A stretch of 35,733 bases of DNA from JAAYCT01 sp964499575 (GTDB lineage: Bacteria; Bacillota; Clostridia; Saccharofermentanales; Saccharofermentanaceae). The first letter of the stretch is position 1, and each line of letters opens with the position of its first letter. A model generated the notes under the pieces. That model worked only from the letters and a program-made list of their open reading frames with translations. It ran no database searches and had not been told where the DNA came from. The stretch lies in the NCBI GenBank assembly GCA_964499575.1, contig CAZCLK010000017.1:1-35733 (forward strand). The letters run 5' to 3'. Below are positions 24,439 to 33,399 of this stretch, in pieces. Made by a program: the position numbers and the translations under genes.

Positions 24439-25206
24439 TTATGTCTCATCCGAAGAGTATGTCCCGGACGTCACCGTATAACTCTCCGGATTCTTGTCGG
24501 CAGAAATGGTGTAGGTGCCATTGCCCGCTATGATCTCGACCTTGAGGCCGCCGTAATATTGCGCTTCGTCGGACTGCTTGTATCCGTATTCTTTCGCCCG
24601 GATCGCCGCAAAACTTTCATACGTACGGATCAACTGATCGGAGGAGATCTCCTCGGCAGAAGTAATCGCCTTCAGCACATTATTGGATGAGCCGGTGATC
24701 GAATACCCGATCGGATAGCCCTTTATCCCGCCGGTGTTCACTTCATATCCGGCTTCCGAAAACGCCTGATTCACGGAATCGGAGATGGCATTTTTACGGC
24801 CTGTCCGGACCAGATACATCGGAAGAAAAACGGCCGCCACAATCAAAACGGTCGCGACCGTAATGGCAATGATCGTCCAAAAGGTCTTCCGCGGCGCTTT
24901 GATATCGTCCGGAGATACCTCGTACGGGTTCTTCTCCTTCTTAATCGCCGGGGTGAGCGTCTCGGCCTGTTTGACTGCCGCAGGGACCGGATCCGGAAAA
25001 ACCGGAACGGCGGTGTATCTTTTGATCCCTTCGCGCTTCGGTTGCGGCTCGTTCGGGAACGTATACCCCGACGGATTCTTCGAGATCTCGATCGCCTCGG
25101 CGGTCGGGAAAACGCAGTCGCAGAACAGACACTCACACATCTCCTCGCGATCGTCGGTCACGATCAATGACCCGCAGTTCTTGCAGATACCGTTAATAGA
25201 AGCCAT
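24439..25206 (-). CDS. Zinc-ribbon single-span membrane protein, function unknown
   Basis: This 255-residue protein is not assigned to a named family. It starts with a Cys-rich ribbon (CKNCG at about 8-12 and CECLFCDC at about 24-31), likely zinc binding. A Pro/Lys-rich linker follows (to about 105), then one membrane span (about 109-133, TIIAITVATVLIVAAVFLP) and an extracellular domain of about 120 residues rich in Ser, Gly and Tyr. GGTGG precedes the ATG. A strong promoter at 25272-25300 drives it, and rpoD begins 77 nt after its end, so it is probably the first gene of the rpoD/Rnf-like transcript. It may be a membrane sensor. Confidence 0.8.
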   Translation of the reverse strand: MASINGICKNCGSLIVTDDREEMCECLFCDCVFPTAEAIEISKNPSGYTFPNEPQPKREGIKRYTAVPVFPDPVPAAVKQAETLTPAIKKEKNPYEVSPDDIKAPRKTFWTIIAITVATVLIVAAVFLPMYLVRTGRKNAISDSVNQAFSEAGYEVNTGGIKGYPIGYSITGSSNNVLKAITSAEEISSDQLIRTYESFAAIRAKEYGYKQSDEAQYYGGLKVEIIAGNGTYTISADKNPESYTVTSGTYSSDET

Positions 25207-25271
25207 CGGGGAACCACCTTTATATAAGCATTACCCGTGCGAATGATAAAATTCCACACGTAGGCAGAGTA

Positions 25272-25300
25272 ATTATATACGCTCACTTCGCAAAGTGCAA
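25272..25300 (-). promoter_or_regulatory. Strong SigA promoter for the zinc-ribbon/rpoD/Rnf-like operon
   Basis: On the minus strand TTGCAC and a perfect TATAAT are separated by 17 bp. Transcription would start near 25265, leaving a leader of about 58 nt before the ATG at 25206. No other good promoter was seen between here and rnfEA-like, so it may drive the whole run down to 18502. Confidence 0.75.
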
Positions 25301-25341
25301 ACAGAAATAATGAATCTTTTCCGGCGTTTTTACTCAACACA

Positions 25342-25350
25342 TGGTATATT
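25342..25350 (+). promoter_or_regulatory. Extended -10 promoter for tadA, close to the start codon
   Basis: TGG followed by TATATT ends 8 nt before the ATG at 25358, so the predicted transcript start falls on or next to the start codon. No Shine-Dalgarno sequence is present in between. No clear -35 is visible. The mRNA may be leaderless. Confidence 0.5.
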
Positions 25351-25357
25351 TTAAGAT

Positions 25358-25858
25358 ATGAATACGTTTGTCTCGCACGAAAAGTTCATGCGACAGGCTC
25401 TGACGCAGGCAAAACGGGCCGGCGCGATCGGCGACTGTCCCATCGGATGCGTGATCGTTTATAACGGCACCGTCATTGCGCGCGCTCATAACCTGCGCGA
25501 AAAAAACAATGACGCCACATCGCATGCCGAAATGCTCGCCATCCGGTCCGCCTGCCGGAAACTCGGCTCCTGGCGGCTTACCGACTGCGATCTGTACGTG
25601 ACACTGGAGCCGTGTTCGATGTGCTCCGGAGCGATTATACAGGCAAGAATACGACATGTATATTTCGGAGCCGCGGATCCGAAGGCCGGAGCGGTCATTT
25701 CCAGGGACAGACTTTTTGAGCGCGGACACAATCACAATGTGGAATACACACAGGGAATCCTTGAGGGACCGTGCGGCGATATCCTGAGCGAATTTTTCCG
25801 CGACCTCAGAATGAGAAAGAAGTCGCCTCCGGAATCAGCCATATCAAGCGTTCCGTAA
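25358..25858 (+). CDS. tadA: tRNA adenosine-34 deaminase (TadA)
   Basis: This 166-residue enzyme converts A34 to inosine in tRNA-Arg(ACG). Zinc and catalytic motifs are complete: HAE at residues 57-59 and PCSMC at 85-89, plus CPIGCVIV and the C-terminal helix FFRDLRMRKK. It is unrelated to the Tad pilus genes despite the name. It is a lone plus-strand gene: divergent from the zinc-ribbon gene on the left and overlapping the 3' end of addA by 53 bp on the right. There is no ribosome site and the promoter is very close. Confidence 0.95.
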   Translation: MNTFVSHEKFMRQALTQAKRAGAIGDCPIGCVIVYNGTVIARAHNLREKNNDATSHAEMLAIRSACRKLGSWRLTDCDLYVTLEPCSMCSGAIIQARIRHVYFGAADPKAGAVISRDRLFERGHNHNVEYTQGILEGPCGDILSEFFRDLRMRKKSPPESAISSVP

Positions 25859-28800
25859 CGTTCAACCCGCTTGCGGCCTCGATGGCGCGGGCGTAGCAGT
25901 CCAGCTGAAGGGAATACCGTTCTTTAAGGACCCTCTCCTTGTCCGCGCGGTCGCCGCGGATCCGGTCGGATTTATAGTCGACAAGCACCGCCGAATCATT
26001 TTCGATAAACCAACAGTCGATCATTCCCTGGATCAGGCGAAAATCCTCCGAAGCGACCGGCTCGGTGATCGAGAACGGTATTTCGCGAAAAGGACCGCAA
26101 CCCGGCTTCCGCTCGGCCGCTTTCATCCGGGCGCATATCTCGGAGGAAGAAAACGACGCAATATCCGGCAGGTATTGTTCCAGATACGGCAATTGCTCCG
26201 AACGAATCATGTCATATCCGGCCATTCGTTTCAATTCGCCCCGGACATCGTCGGGCGACGCAGGCTCCGGCAGAGCGGAAAAGTCGAGGTATTGAAATAC
26301 GCTGTGCAGGAGGATGCCCGCTTCCGCCGGTGTCAGCGCCTCTTTTCCCGCCCGCTTCCCGGTGGTCGCGCGGATCATGAGGTTGATCGGTCTTTTACCC
26401 GCGGCGTCTTCGGAAAGAACATATCCGCGCGTTTCGTCGTCCTCCTCCGGAGGCGGGGCGCGCCGTTTCATTTCGGAAACGGTCGTCTTCGCCGGCATGC
26501 GGATCAGATTTTCATATGCGTAAGCGCCGTTCATCTGGGCATCGAAAAGCACCCGGTCCTCTTCATTCATTAGATCCGGTTCCGCCGGTTCATCTTTCCC
26601 GGACGGAAGCGCAACCGGTTCCGATACGGCCGGCGTTTCGCCGCTCAGTAACGCACGCTGAAGGCTTGAGATTTTGATCAGGCGGACGGTAATGTTCTTC
26701 GTTCTGCGTTCAATGACCGCCCCGTTCGCCGAGACCGTCGGATCCGTTCCGGCGGTAATCAATTCTGCCACGGGCATCGCCGGATTTCTCGCAAGGCCGA
26801 GCAAAAGAAAATCAATAAAACTTCCGGACCGCATCACCATGCGCGGCGGCAGCTTTTCCGAAAGGACCGTAAGGGGCGCCGTCAGGAAAGCTTCGCGGCC
26901 AGAAATGCCGCCTTCTTTTTTGCGCGAAAAAGACGCGACCAGGTAGAGCCGCTCCTCCGCGCGGGTCAATGCGACGTATAAAAGGCGCATGTATTCGGAA
27001 AGGCTCGCCCGCCGCTCCCGCTCCGTGAGGAGCATTTTAGGAACCGTCGGGTAACTGTAGCCCTTTTCGAGATGAATGAAGTCCGAAGCGATACCGAACC
27101 GATCGTGCAGCAGGACCGGGCTCATCTCCTCTTCCCGATTGAACGAACCCGAAAGTCCGCATACAAAGACGATCTTGTACTCGAGCCCTTTGCTTTTGTG
27201 GATACTGTTACAGCGGACCGTATTGCGGAGTTGCTCCCCGACCTCGAAGTCCTCCGGTCGATGTGCGCCGCGATGAATTTCCTCGATGTACCGGACGAAA
27301 GAGTAGAGTCCTCCCCGATGCCCGTTCTCATACGTGTTCGCCCACTCCCGGAAGGTCTCCAGCGCGGCGACGCGACGCGGCCCGTTATCCTGACCGGACA
27401 GCCGGTCGGTCATGCCCGTCTTGCGGTATATATATTCGATCAGTTCGGATACCTTGAGATACATCGACTTCGTCCGGAGTTCGTCGATGAATTCGACAAA
27501 CCGTTGGACCTTGCCGCGCAACGGCTCCGGTCCGCTCCTTGAAAAAAGAGTCACCTTCTCATGGAAAAAGCTGTTTTTCAATTGATTTTCGAGTCCGAAA
27601 ACATAGATACACAAGAGTTCCTCCGGCGAAAAAGACGCAGCCGGAAAATCCGCCCGCATCACGGAACAAAGCGGAATATCCTGTTGCATATTATCGATAA
27701 GCAGGATCAGGTTGTTCATCAAAAGCAGTTCACGGTCCTCGAAAAGCGCCGTTTCCGCGGGTCCTTGCGCCGGCACGCCGTTTGATTCCAGAAGGCTTGA
27801 GATCTCGGATGCCTCGTGGTTCGTCCGGGTAAGAACGGCAAAATCACTGTACCGGCACCCGTAAAGGCCCATCAACTCACGGATGGTGCGAAGCACAAAA
27901 AGTCCTTCGTATTGGATCGCCTTCAAGTCGATTCCGCCCTCTTTGGATGGATCGGGCGCTCCGAATGCACTATGGTCGCCGCTTTCATTCTCATTTGCTC
28001 CGGACGGGAAGGATTCATCCGCCGATTCTGCCTCGTCTTCCGCGGAAGACGAGGCGCCTTCCGGATCCTTTTCCAATAAGACAAGCTGTACGACCTCTCC
28101 CGGTTCGTCGGGAAAAGCGTTTTCGGTCCGCATCGGATCCAGCCTTTGGGATGTGTCATATGCGATCTCTCCCGAGGCCCTGGACATCAACTGCGCGAAA
28201 AGATCGTTAACGAAGAAAAGAATTTCGGGGCGACTGCGGAAATTACCGTTCAACTCCAACAGCGTACCGTCGAGGCCTTCCCGGTAACGGTCGCTTCTTC
28301 CGATAAACATATCCGGCCGGGCATGCCGAAAACGGTAAATACTCTGTTTGACATCTCCGACATAGAAAACGTTGCGGTCCGATATCCGCGCGATGATCGC
28401 GTCCTGAATTCTGCTGTTGTCCTGATATTCGTCAATATAGATCTCCGAAAACAAATTGCGGTAATATTCGGACGGGCCGGGCAGGTTCAGAAGCCGAAGC
28501 GCCAATTGCTCCTGATCCGAATAATCGAGTGCGTTTTCGGCATGTTTTCGCCCCGAATAGAAGCGGTCCGTTAGGATCACCGTCTCGAAAAGCCTGGACA
28601 GCAGCGGATACATGGCTCCGAGCTCGGCTTGGATCCGGTCGGAAGTTTGAACAAAAACCCGGGGAAGAAGGCCTTTGAAGTTTTTTTGGTAATCCTGGTT
28701 GAACGGGTATGCGCCCGAAAGAATGTACATCAGTTCAAAAAAGGGCGTCAGAAAGGAAAAAAACCGGCTTTTTTCACTGTCCCGATCCCCTTTATCGGGA

Positions 28801-29882
28801 GAACCCGGCAATTTACCGACCGGCGCCCGGACGGCGATTTTTGTAATGTCATCCCATCGCGCGCCCTTTTCGAGGAGCAGCAGGAGTTCCCGGGAGAGTG
28901 AAAAACATTCCCGATATAGATCTGCGTGTTCCGCATTTTTCTTCTTATCCTTGACCAGGGTGATCGTATCGAGCATCGGCTCGGCGTCACAGATCGCTTC
29001 GACTGCGCGTTTGGTAATTTCTCCGAGCTCCGAAATCAGGGTCTCCGCGGTTTCCGAGGACGAAAAATCGATGGATTCGGCTCTTTTTATACGGATCATC
29101 TCACGGATACGATCTTCATAGTCCGGCAAACTGCGCAATGCCGAATGAAAAAACAGGATCATTTCGCGGAGATTTTTGTCGGTGCGTCCGGCACTATAGC
29201 TCAGCGTCATTTGCATGAAATCCCCGCACCATTTCCGGATCGTCGGCGCGTCTTGCCCCAAGGCAAACGGACCCGGCTTCGACCGGTCGGCCGGGGGCAG
29301 TTCGGGGACCGTGTCATCTCCGGAAATATTCGACCCGAATTCCCCGCCCCCGCGCGGGGACGTCCCGGAATGAATGCCTCCGGGAGCGGTCGTTTCCGCA
29401 AGAACCCGGTGACACAGCGCATACAATTCGTCGAGGACCCGGTCGACCGCTTCCTCCAGAAGGAGTTTCGAGCGCGTCCCGTCGAGGATCGAACTGCCCG
29501 GCTCGATCCGAATCGTTCCGTCCGGGTCTGTGAGCTCGGATCCGTAGTTTTTAATCACGTCGTTACAAAACGAATGAATCGTTGAAATATGCGCCAGCGG
29601 CAGTAACGATATCTGGTCCGAAATTCTACGGATTTCGCGGGGATCCTTTGACGCCGCCTGTGCCTCGATCAAAGCGGATTCAAGGCGGTTGCCCATGTGC
29701 GCGGCCGCCGCGCTTGTAAAAGTCATAACCAGAACATTTCTAACATTCAACCGGCCTTCGATGACGCGACGGGCGATCCGCTCGACAAGAACACGCGTTT
29801 TGCCCGACCCGGCGGCGGCACTGACCAGGAGGTTACCGAGCGGGATATCGACGACTCTTTGCTGCTGTTCAGTCAGTTTCAT
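25806..29882 (-). CDS. addA: ATP-dependent helicase/nuclease subunit AddA
   Basis: This 1358-residue protein is longer than the usual 1200-1250. It is an SF1 helicase with P-loop AAAGSGKT (residues 22-29), DEYQDNS, GNFRSRPEI, SIHKSKGLEYKIVFV and LLYVALTRAEERLYL. The C-terminal RecB-type nuclease carries LVDYKSD about 55 residues from the end. With AddB it resects double-strand breaks to Chi-like sites. Two low-complexity inserts, a Gly/Pro-rich one around 165-205 and an acidic Ser-rich one around 615-660, explain the extra length. The ATG overlaps the addB stop (ATGA), and AAGGAGA is upstream. The last 53 bp overlap tadA on the other strand. Confidence 0.96.
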   Translation of the reverse strand: MKLTEQQQRVVDIPLGNLLVSAAAGSGKTRVLVERIARRVIEGRLNVRNVLVMTFTSAAAAHMGNRLESALIEAQAASKDPREIRRISDQISLLPLAHISTIHSFCNDVIKNYGSELTDPDGTIRIEPGSSILDGTRSKLLLEEAVDRVLDELYALCHRVLAETTAPGGIHSGTSPRGGGEFGSNISGDDTVPELPPADRSKPGPFALGQDAPTIRKWCGDFMQMTLSYSAGRTDKNLREMILFFHSALRSLPDYEDRIREMIRIKRAESIDFSSSETAETLISELGEITKRAVEAICDAEPMLDTITLVKDKKKNAEHADLYRECFSLSRELLLLLEKGARWDDITKIAVRAPVGKLPGSPDKGDRDSEKSRFFSFLTPFFELMYILSGAYPFNQDYQKNFKGLLPRVFVQTSDRIQAELGAMYPLLSRLFETVILTDRFYSGRKHAENALDYSDQEQLALRLLNLPGPSEYYRNLFSEIYIDEYQDNSRIQDAIIARISDRNVFYVGDVKQSIYRFRHARPDMFIGRSDRYREGLDGTLLELNGNFRSRPEILFFVNDLFAQLMSRASGEIAYDTSQRLDPMRTENAFPDEPGEVVQLVLLEKDPEGASSSAEDEAESADESFPSGANENESGDHSAFGAPDPSKEGGIDLKAIQYEGLFVLRTIRELMGLYGCRYSDFAVLTRTNHEASEISSLLESNGVPAQGPAETALFEDRELLLMNNLILLIDNMQQDIPLCSVMRADFPAASFSPEELLCIYVFGLENQLKNSFFHEKVTLFSRSGPEPLRGKVQRFVEFIDELRTKSMYLKVSELIEYIYRKTGMTDRLSGQDNGPRRVAALETFREWANTYENGHRGGLYSFVRYIEEIHRGAHRPEDFEVGEQLRNTVRCNSIHKSKGLEYKIVFVCGLSGSFNREEEMSPVLLHDRFGIASDFIHLEKGYSYPTVPKMLLTERERRASLSEYMRLLYVALTRAEERLYLVASFSRKKEGGISGREAFLTAPLTVLSEKLPPRMVMRSGSFIDFLLLGLARNPAMPVAELITAGTDPTVSANGAVIERRTKNITVRLIKISSLQRALLSGETPAVSEPVALPSGKDEPAEPDLMNEEDRVLFDAQMNGAYAYENLIRMPAKTTVSEMKRRAPPPEEDDETRGYVLSEDAAGKRPINLMIRATTGKRAGKEALTPAEAGILLHSVFQYLDFSALPEPASPDDVRGELKRMAGYDMIRSEQLPYLEQYLPDIASFSSSEICARMKAAERKPGCGPFREIPFSITEPVASEDFRLIQGMIDCWFIENDSAVLVDYKSDRIRGDRADKERVLKERYSLQLDCYARAIEAASGLNVTERLIWLIPEATSFSF

Positions 29883-32800
29883 TCCGGAATCTCTCCTTCC
29901 CCGGCCGTTACCGATAAATTTCCATTTCCGGATAATCCGCCGGCGAGCGGGGATCTTATGTTCACCTCACGGCGAACGGCATCCATGTAAATGTCTTTGT
30001 CCGCGAGTTTCTCTTTGTGTTCCGTTTCGACCCGGGGCAATGCCCGCATCGGTGCCGACGGTGGATTTCCGGGGTCGATGCGGCAGATCGCCTTGTAATC
30101 GCAATACGCGCACGCGGTCTTTTTCTTGTAAGCCGGATCGTAAACCGGCCGGACCGGAAAACGTCCGTTGAAAATATTCTCGCACGATTCCCGGATCCTC
30201 ATGACGGCGTGCTCAGCGCTGAGACTCAGCTCATCCGGATTTAACGCCACAGCCCGTTCGGTCAATTCTTTGCTCTTTGCCATAGCGGCGGCTTCTTCCG
30301 GAGCGATCGTATTTGTCGCATCGACCCGGATGATCGGATTTTTCATCACGAAATACCCGGCGTCCGCCGGTTGAAGCTCCGGATGCGCGGACCGGTACGC
30401 GTAAATATATCCGGGGAGTTGGACCGAAAGACCGGCGTACATTTGGCTGTAACTCACCTTTTTATCTCCGGTCTTGTAATCCAGAACACGAAACACGCCG
30501 TCCGCCCGGTTCACATCCACCCGGTCGATGACTCCGTTAAAAGCGACGCTTCGACCCTGACCCGGCCAATCGAGAACGATCGGCGGATTCGGTTTGCCCA
30601 GTCCGTATGACCACTCGGTTTCCTGCGGCGTGAAACGACCCGATCCTATCAGCCGGATCGATGCCCGTAAGGATTCCCGCACAATCCCGATCATTCGGCG
30701 GCCGGACCCCATCAGCAGTGCGGGATCCTGCGAGACAATATTGTGATCCGCCGCACAGGCATTTTCGAAAAGAGCCTCGGCCCAGACTTCGTAATCCCGT
30801 CGCGCGTATTCCTCCATGACGGCCTCGCGCCGGGCATCGTCCCGGACATCGCGGAGGTCCGAAATCAGTTCCTGAATCGCGAGTTCCATCATCTTATGCG
30901 CAATGGTACCGGTTTCCCTCGAATCGACTTCAAAACGGTCCCGCTCCAGCAATCTCAAAACATAAGAGGCAAAGTACTGAAACGGACACGACTCATACTT
31001 TTCGATCTGAGAAACACTCATCCTTGTGACCGGCTCGAAAATCCGGTCCATCAACGGCACGGGCAATTCGACCTCGAACGGATTCGTCGGCACCGGGCAA
31101 AAAGAAGAAGATTCCCGGTTTGCGCGAAGCAGAGCCGCCGCCTGTGCGCGTTCGCGCGGGTCGACGGTTGAGGGGTCGGAGTGAACGATCGAGGCGGCGT
31201 ATCGGAACAGCGCCGTCCGGGTGAAAAGTCTGGAATCATGGAGGCTCTTCGGGGGATTATCCAGGAAGGCGGCATTCGGCAGGCATTCCGAAATCAACCG
31301 GTACACCGAAGACGGTTCTTTCGAAAGGAGCGAAGAAACGAACAGTTTTTCCGAAGGGCAGTCCAGGATCGCGTACGCGGTGAAAAAATCGGCATACGCT
31401 CCGTCTTTCGAGCGATTCGGAAAGCGGACCCGAAGCGATGTCGCGAGCATGTCGCGCTCATGACCGCGAAGAAAGCCCTCGTTCAGCGCTTTGTTGGGAA
31501 AACATTCGCGCCGGGCTCCGACCAGAAACATGACTTTACAGTCGCGTTGAAACCCGCGGGATACTTCCGTAATCCGTACCTGGTCAACGAATGCGGGTAT
31601 CGCGCCGGCGGTAGCCGCTTCGGTCGCGTACAGGATGGATTCCCTGAAGTTAAGAAGTGATATCCGCATGTTTCCTATGGGACCGGCCAGACGATCGAGG
31701 ATTTTCATCAGTTCATTCCACGCCGCTACCAACGCCAACGCCGCATCATGATCCCCCGCGTCGACCCACTCCCTTGCCAGAAGTCCGATTTGACCGTCCG
31801 GGCCCCCGACGGTATCCTCTCCGACATAATTTTCGAGAAAGGTCGAAAGAATAGAAGCCTTCCGGTCACAGCGCGGCTCGGATACCAGGCTCGAGACCGC
31901 TTCGCGCAAAGGGAAAAGGACTTTCTGGACCATACGGAGTATCCCGGGGCCATTCGGATCCTTTCCGGCGGAGTACCTGTCTTCGTCAAAAATCCGGTAT
32001 CCCTTGAAAAGCCCGTGTTTCAGGCAATAATTCTCCAGCCGGTCGGCATCCTCCCGTGTGATGTGGCACATCCCGGACTTAATACACTGCATCAGGCTTT
32101 TGTATGACCACCCGTTGACGCCCAAATCCAGAAGCGCCGCAGTAAATCGGATCAGGGCGGTGTCGGACAGCCTTCTGCGTTTATCAAGAAACGGGTCCAT
32201 GCCGAATTCGGCAAAAACGGAATGCAGATTCGACTGATCATTCACGGGGTCGCAAAGAACGATCGTAATATCCTTATACCGATAACCGTGAAGCAGGATC
32301 AACTCGCGGATCTTTCCGGCGATATAGGAAATCTCCTCCGTCGTCGAAGCGAAAAGCATGCTTGTGACGCCTTCGGCCGATCCGTTAAAGGGTGTTCGCT
32401 CCCTTCGTAAAAAACATTTCGCGAGGTGGCGAAGCTCAGGAGCGGTACTCGCGGAGTCCGGGACTTCTACGAGTTCGGCCGAAGGAATCGATTCCCGCAA
32501 AAGGCGGATGGTTTGCCCGCCGAAATGAAAGCCTTCCGAACCCGATGCGGCATTGTCCGCTCCGTTTCCGCCGCCCGTGCGGGCGACCGTTTCCGAATCG
32601 GCACAGATCGATACCGTAACCTTCGCGCATGTCATAGAGAGTCGTCGAATGATTTCCGATTCTTCGGGTGTGAAATTGCGTGTTTGACCGAATCCGGTAA
32701 TCCACACCGCTGCTTCGGAGAGGTAATTCAGTCGGTTGTACGGCCACGGCACGGATCCGTTTGCATCGATACCCTTCATCCCGTCAAGTACCGAACAGAG

Positions 32801-33385
32801 GCGACCGAGCGGCCGAATGCGATTAGTGTCCCCGAGCTCCCCGGAAAGCCGGTCCAAGCGCTCCATCAGAAGCGCAAGCTCCCGCATTTTCTCTGCGAAT
32901 ATGGGCGTAACGTCTTCCCCGACGATGTTATTAAGCATATCCGGGGTGATTTCATAGCGGTAAAAGTCTTCAAGGACGCTTTCGATTTGCGTCGCGAAAC
33001 CGATTCGTTGCGAAACGGAAGCCAATACTTTGAAATCGTCTTTTCCCTCGCTGAGGACACGGTGGATCAACAGACTCTGAATCGAAGGATCCGAAAGATC
33101 GTGCCGGACCCCGCCGATATCCGAAAGAATCCGGTGCGCAAAGCGATGAAAACTCAATACGTCGACAAGCATCAACGCTTCGCTGATCGTTTTATCGGAC
33201 GTATTGTCCCGGCAAAGCCGCTGTCGGACCTCAAGATAACGCCGCTCCATATCGGCCTTGGTCTGTTCGGGAACAATGAGAAAGGCTCTCCTTTGCGGTC
33301 GCATGAGCGCTTCGGTGCAGATTTCTTCCATGCAGGCATCAATCAGATCGCCCGCACGTTCTCCGTGCAATATCCGAAACGCCAA
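29879..33385 (-). CDS. addB: ATP-dependent helicase/nuclease subunit AddB
   Basis: This is 1168 residues from a TTG at 33385, chosen because GGAGGTG lies 7 nt upstream and the AddB N terminus (MAFRILHG) begins there. The C-terminal nuclease has DYKTGD (about residue 968), and the iron-sulfur cysteines are intact: CPFQYF (about 800) and CAYCDYKAIC (about 1091). The N-terminal P-loop, GRSGSGKT in most AddB, reads GERAGDLI, so ATP binding there is probably lost, as in RexB-type subunits. It follows the acyl-CoA synthetase gene by 14 nt and overlaps addA by 4 bp. The nuclease role is well supported. Confidence 0.93.
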   Translation of the reverse strand: MAFRILHGERAGDLIDACMEEICTEALMRPQRRAFLIVPEQTKADMERRYLEVRQRLCRDNTSDKTISEALMLVDVLSFHRFAHRILSDIGGVRHDLSDPSIQSLLIHRVLSEGKDDFKVLASVSQRIGFATQIESVLEDFYRYEITPDMLNNIVGEDVTPIFAEKMRELALLMERLDRLSGELGDTNRIRPLGRLCSVLDGMKGIDANGSVPWPYNRLNYLSEAAVWITGFGQTRNFTPEESEIIRRLSMTCAKVTVSICADSETVARTGGGNGADNAASGSEGFHFGGQTIRLLRESIPSAELVEVPDSASTAPELRHLAKCFLRRERTPFNGSAEGVTSMLFASTTEEISYIAGKIRELILLHGYRYKDITIVLCDPVNDQSNLHSVFAEFGMDPFLDKRRRLSDTALIRFTAALLDLGVNGWSYKSLMQCIKSGMCHITREDADRLENYCLKHGLFKGYRIFDEDRYSAGKDPNGPGILRMVQKVLFPLREAVSSLVSEPRCDRKASILSTFLENYVGEDTVGGPDGQIGLLAREWVDAGDHDAALALVAAWNELMKILDRLAGPIGNMRISLLNFRESILYATEAATAGAIPAFVDQVRITEVSRGFQRDCKVMFLVGARRECFPNKALNEGFLRGHERDMLATSLRVRFPNRSKDGAYADFFTAYAILDCPSEKLFVSSLLSKEPSSVYRLISECLPNAAFLDNPPKSLHDSRLFTRTALFRYAASIVHSDPSTVDPRERAQAAALLRANRESSSFCPVPTNPFEVELPVPLMDRIFEPVTRMSVSQIEKYESCPFQYFASYVLRLLERDRFEVDSRETGTIAHKMMELAIQELISDLRDVRDDARREAVMEEYARRDYEVWAEALFENACAADHNIVSQDPALLMGSGRRMIGIVRESLRASIRLIGSGRFTPQETEWSYGLGKPNPPIVLDWPGQGRSVAFNGVIDRVDVNRADGVFRVLDYKTGDKKVSYSQMYAGLSVQLPGYIYAYRSAHPELQPADAGYFVMKNPIIRVDATNTIAPEEAAAMAKSKELTERAVALNPDELSLSAEHAVMRIRESCENIFNGRFPVRPVYDPAYKKKTACAYCDYKAICRIDPGNPPSAPMRALPRVETEHKEKLADKDIYMDAVRREVNIRSPLAGGLSGNGNLSVTAGEGEIPE

Positions 33386-33399
33386 GGCCGCACACCTCC

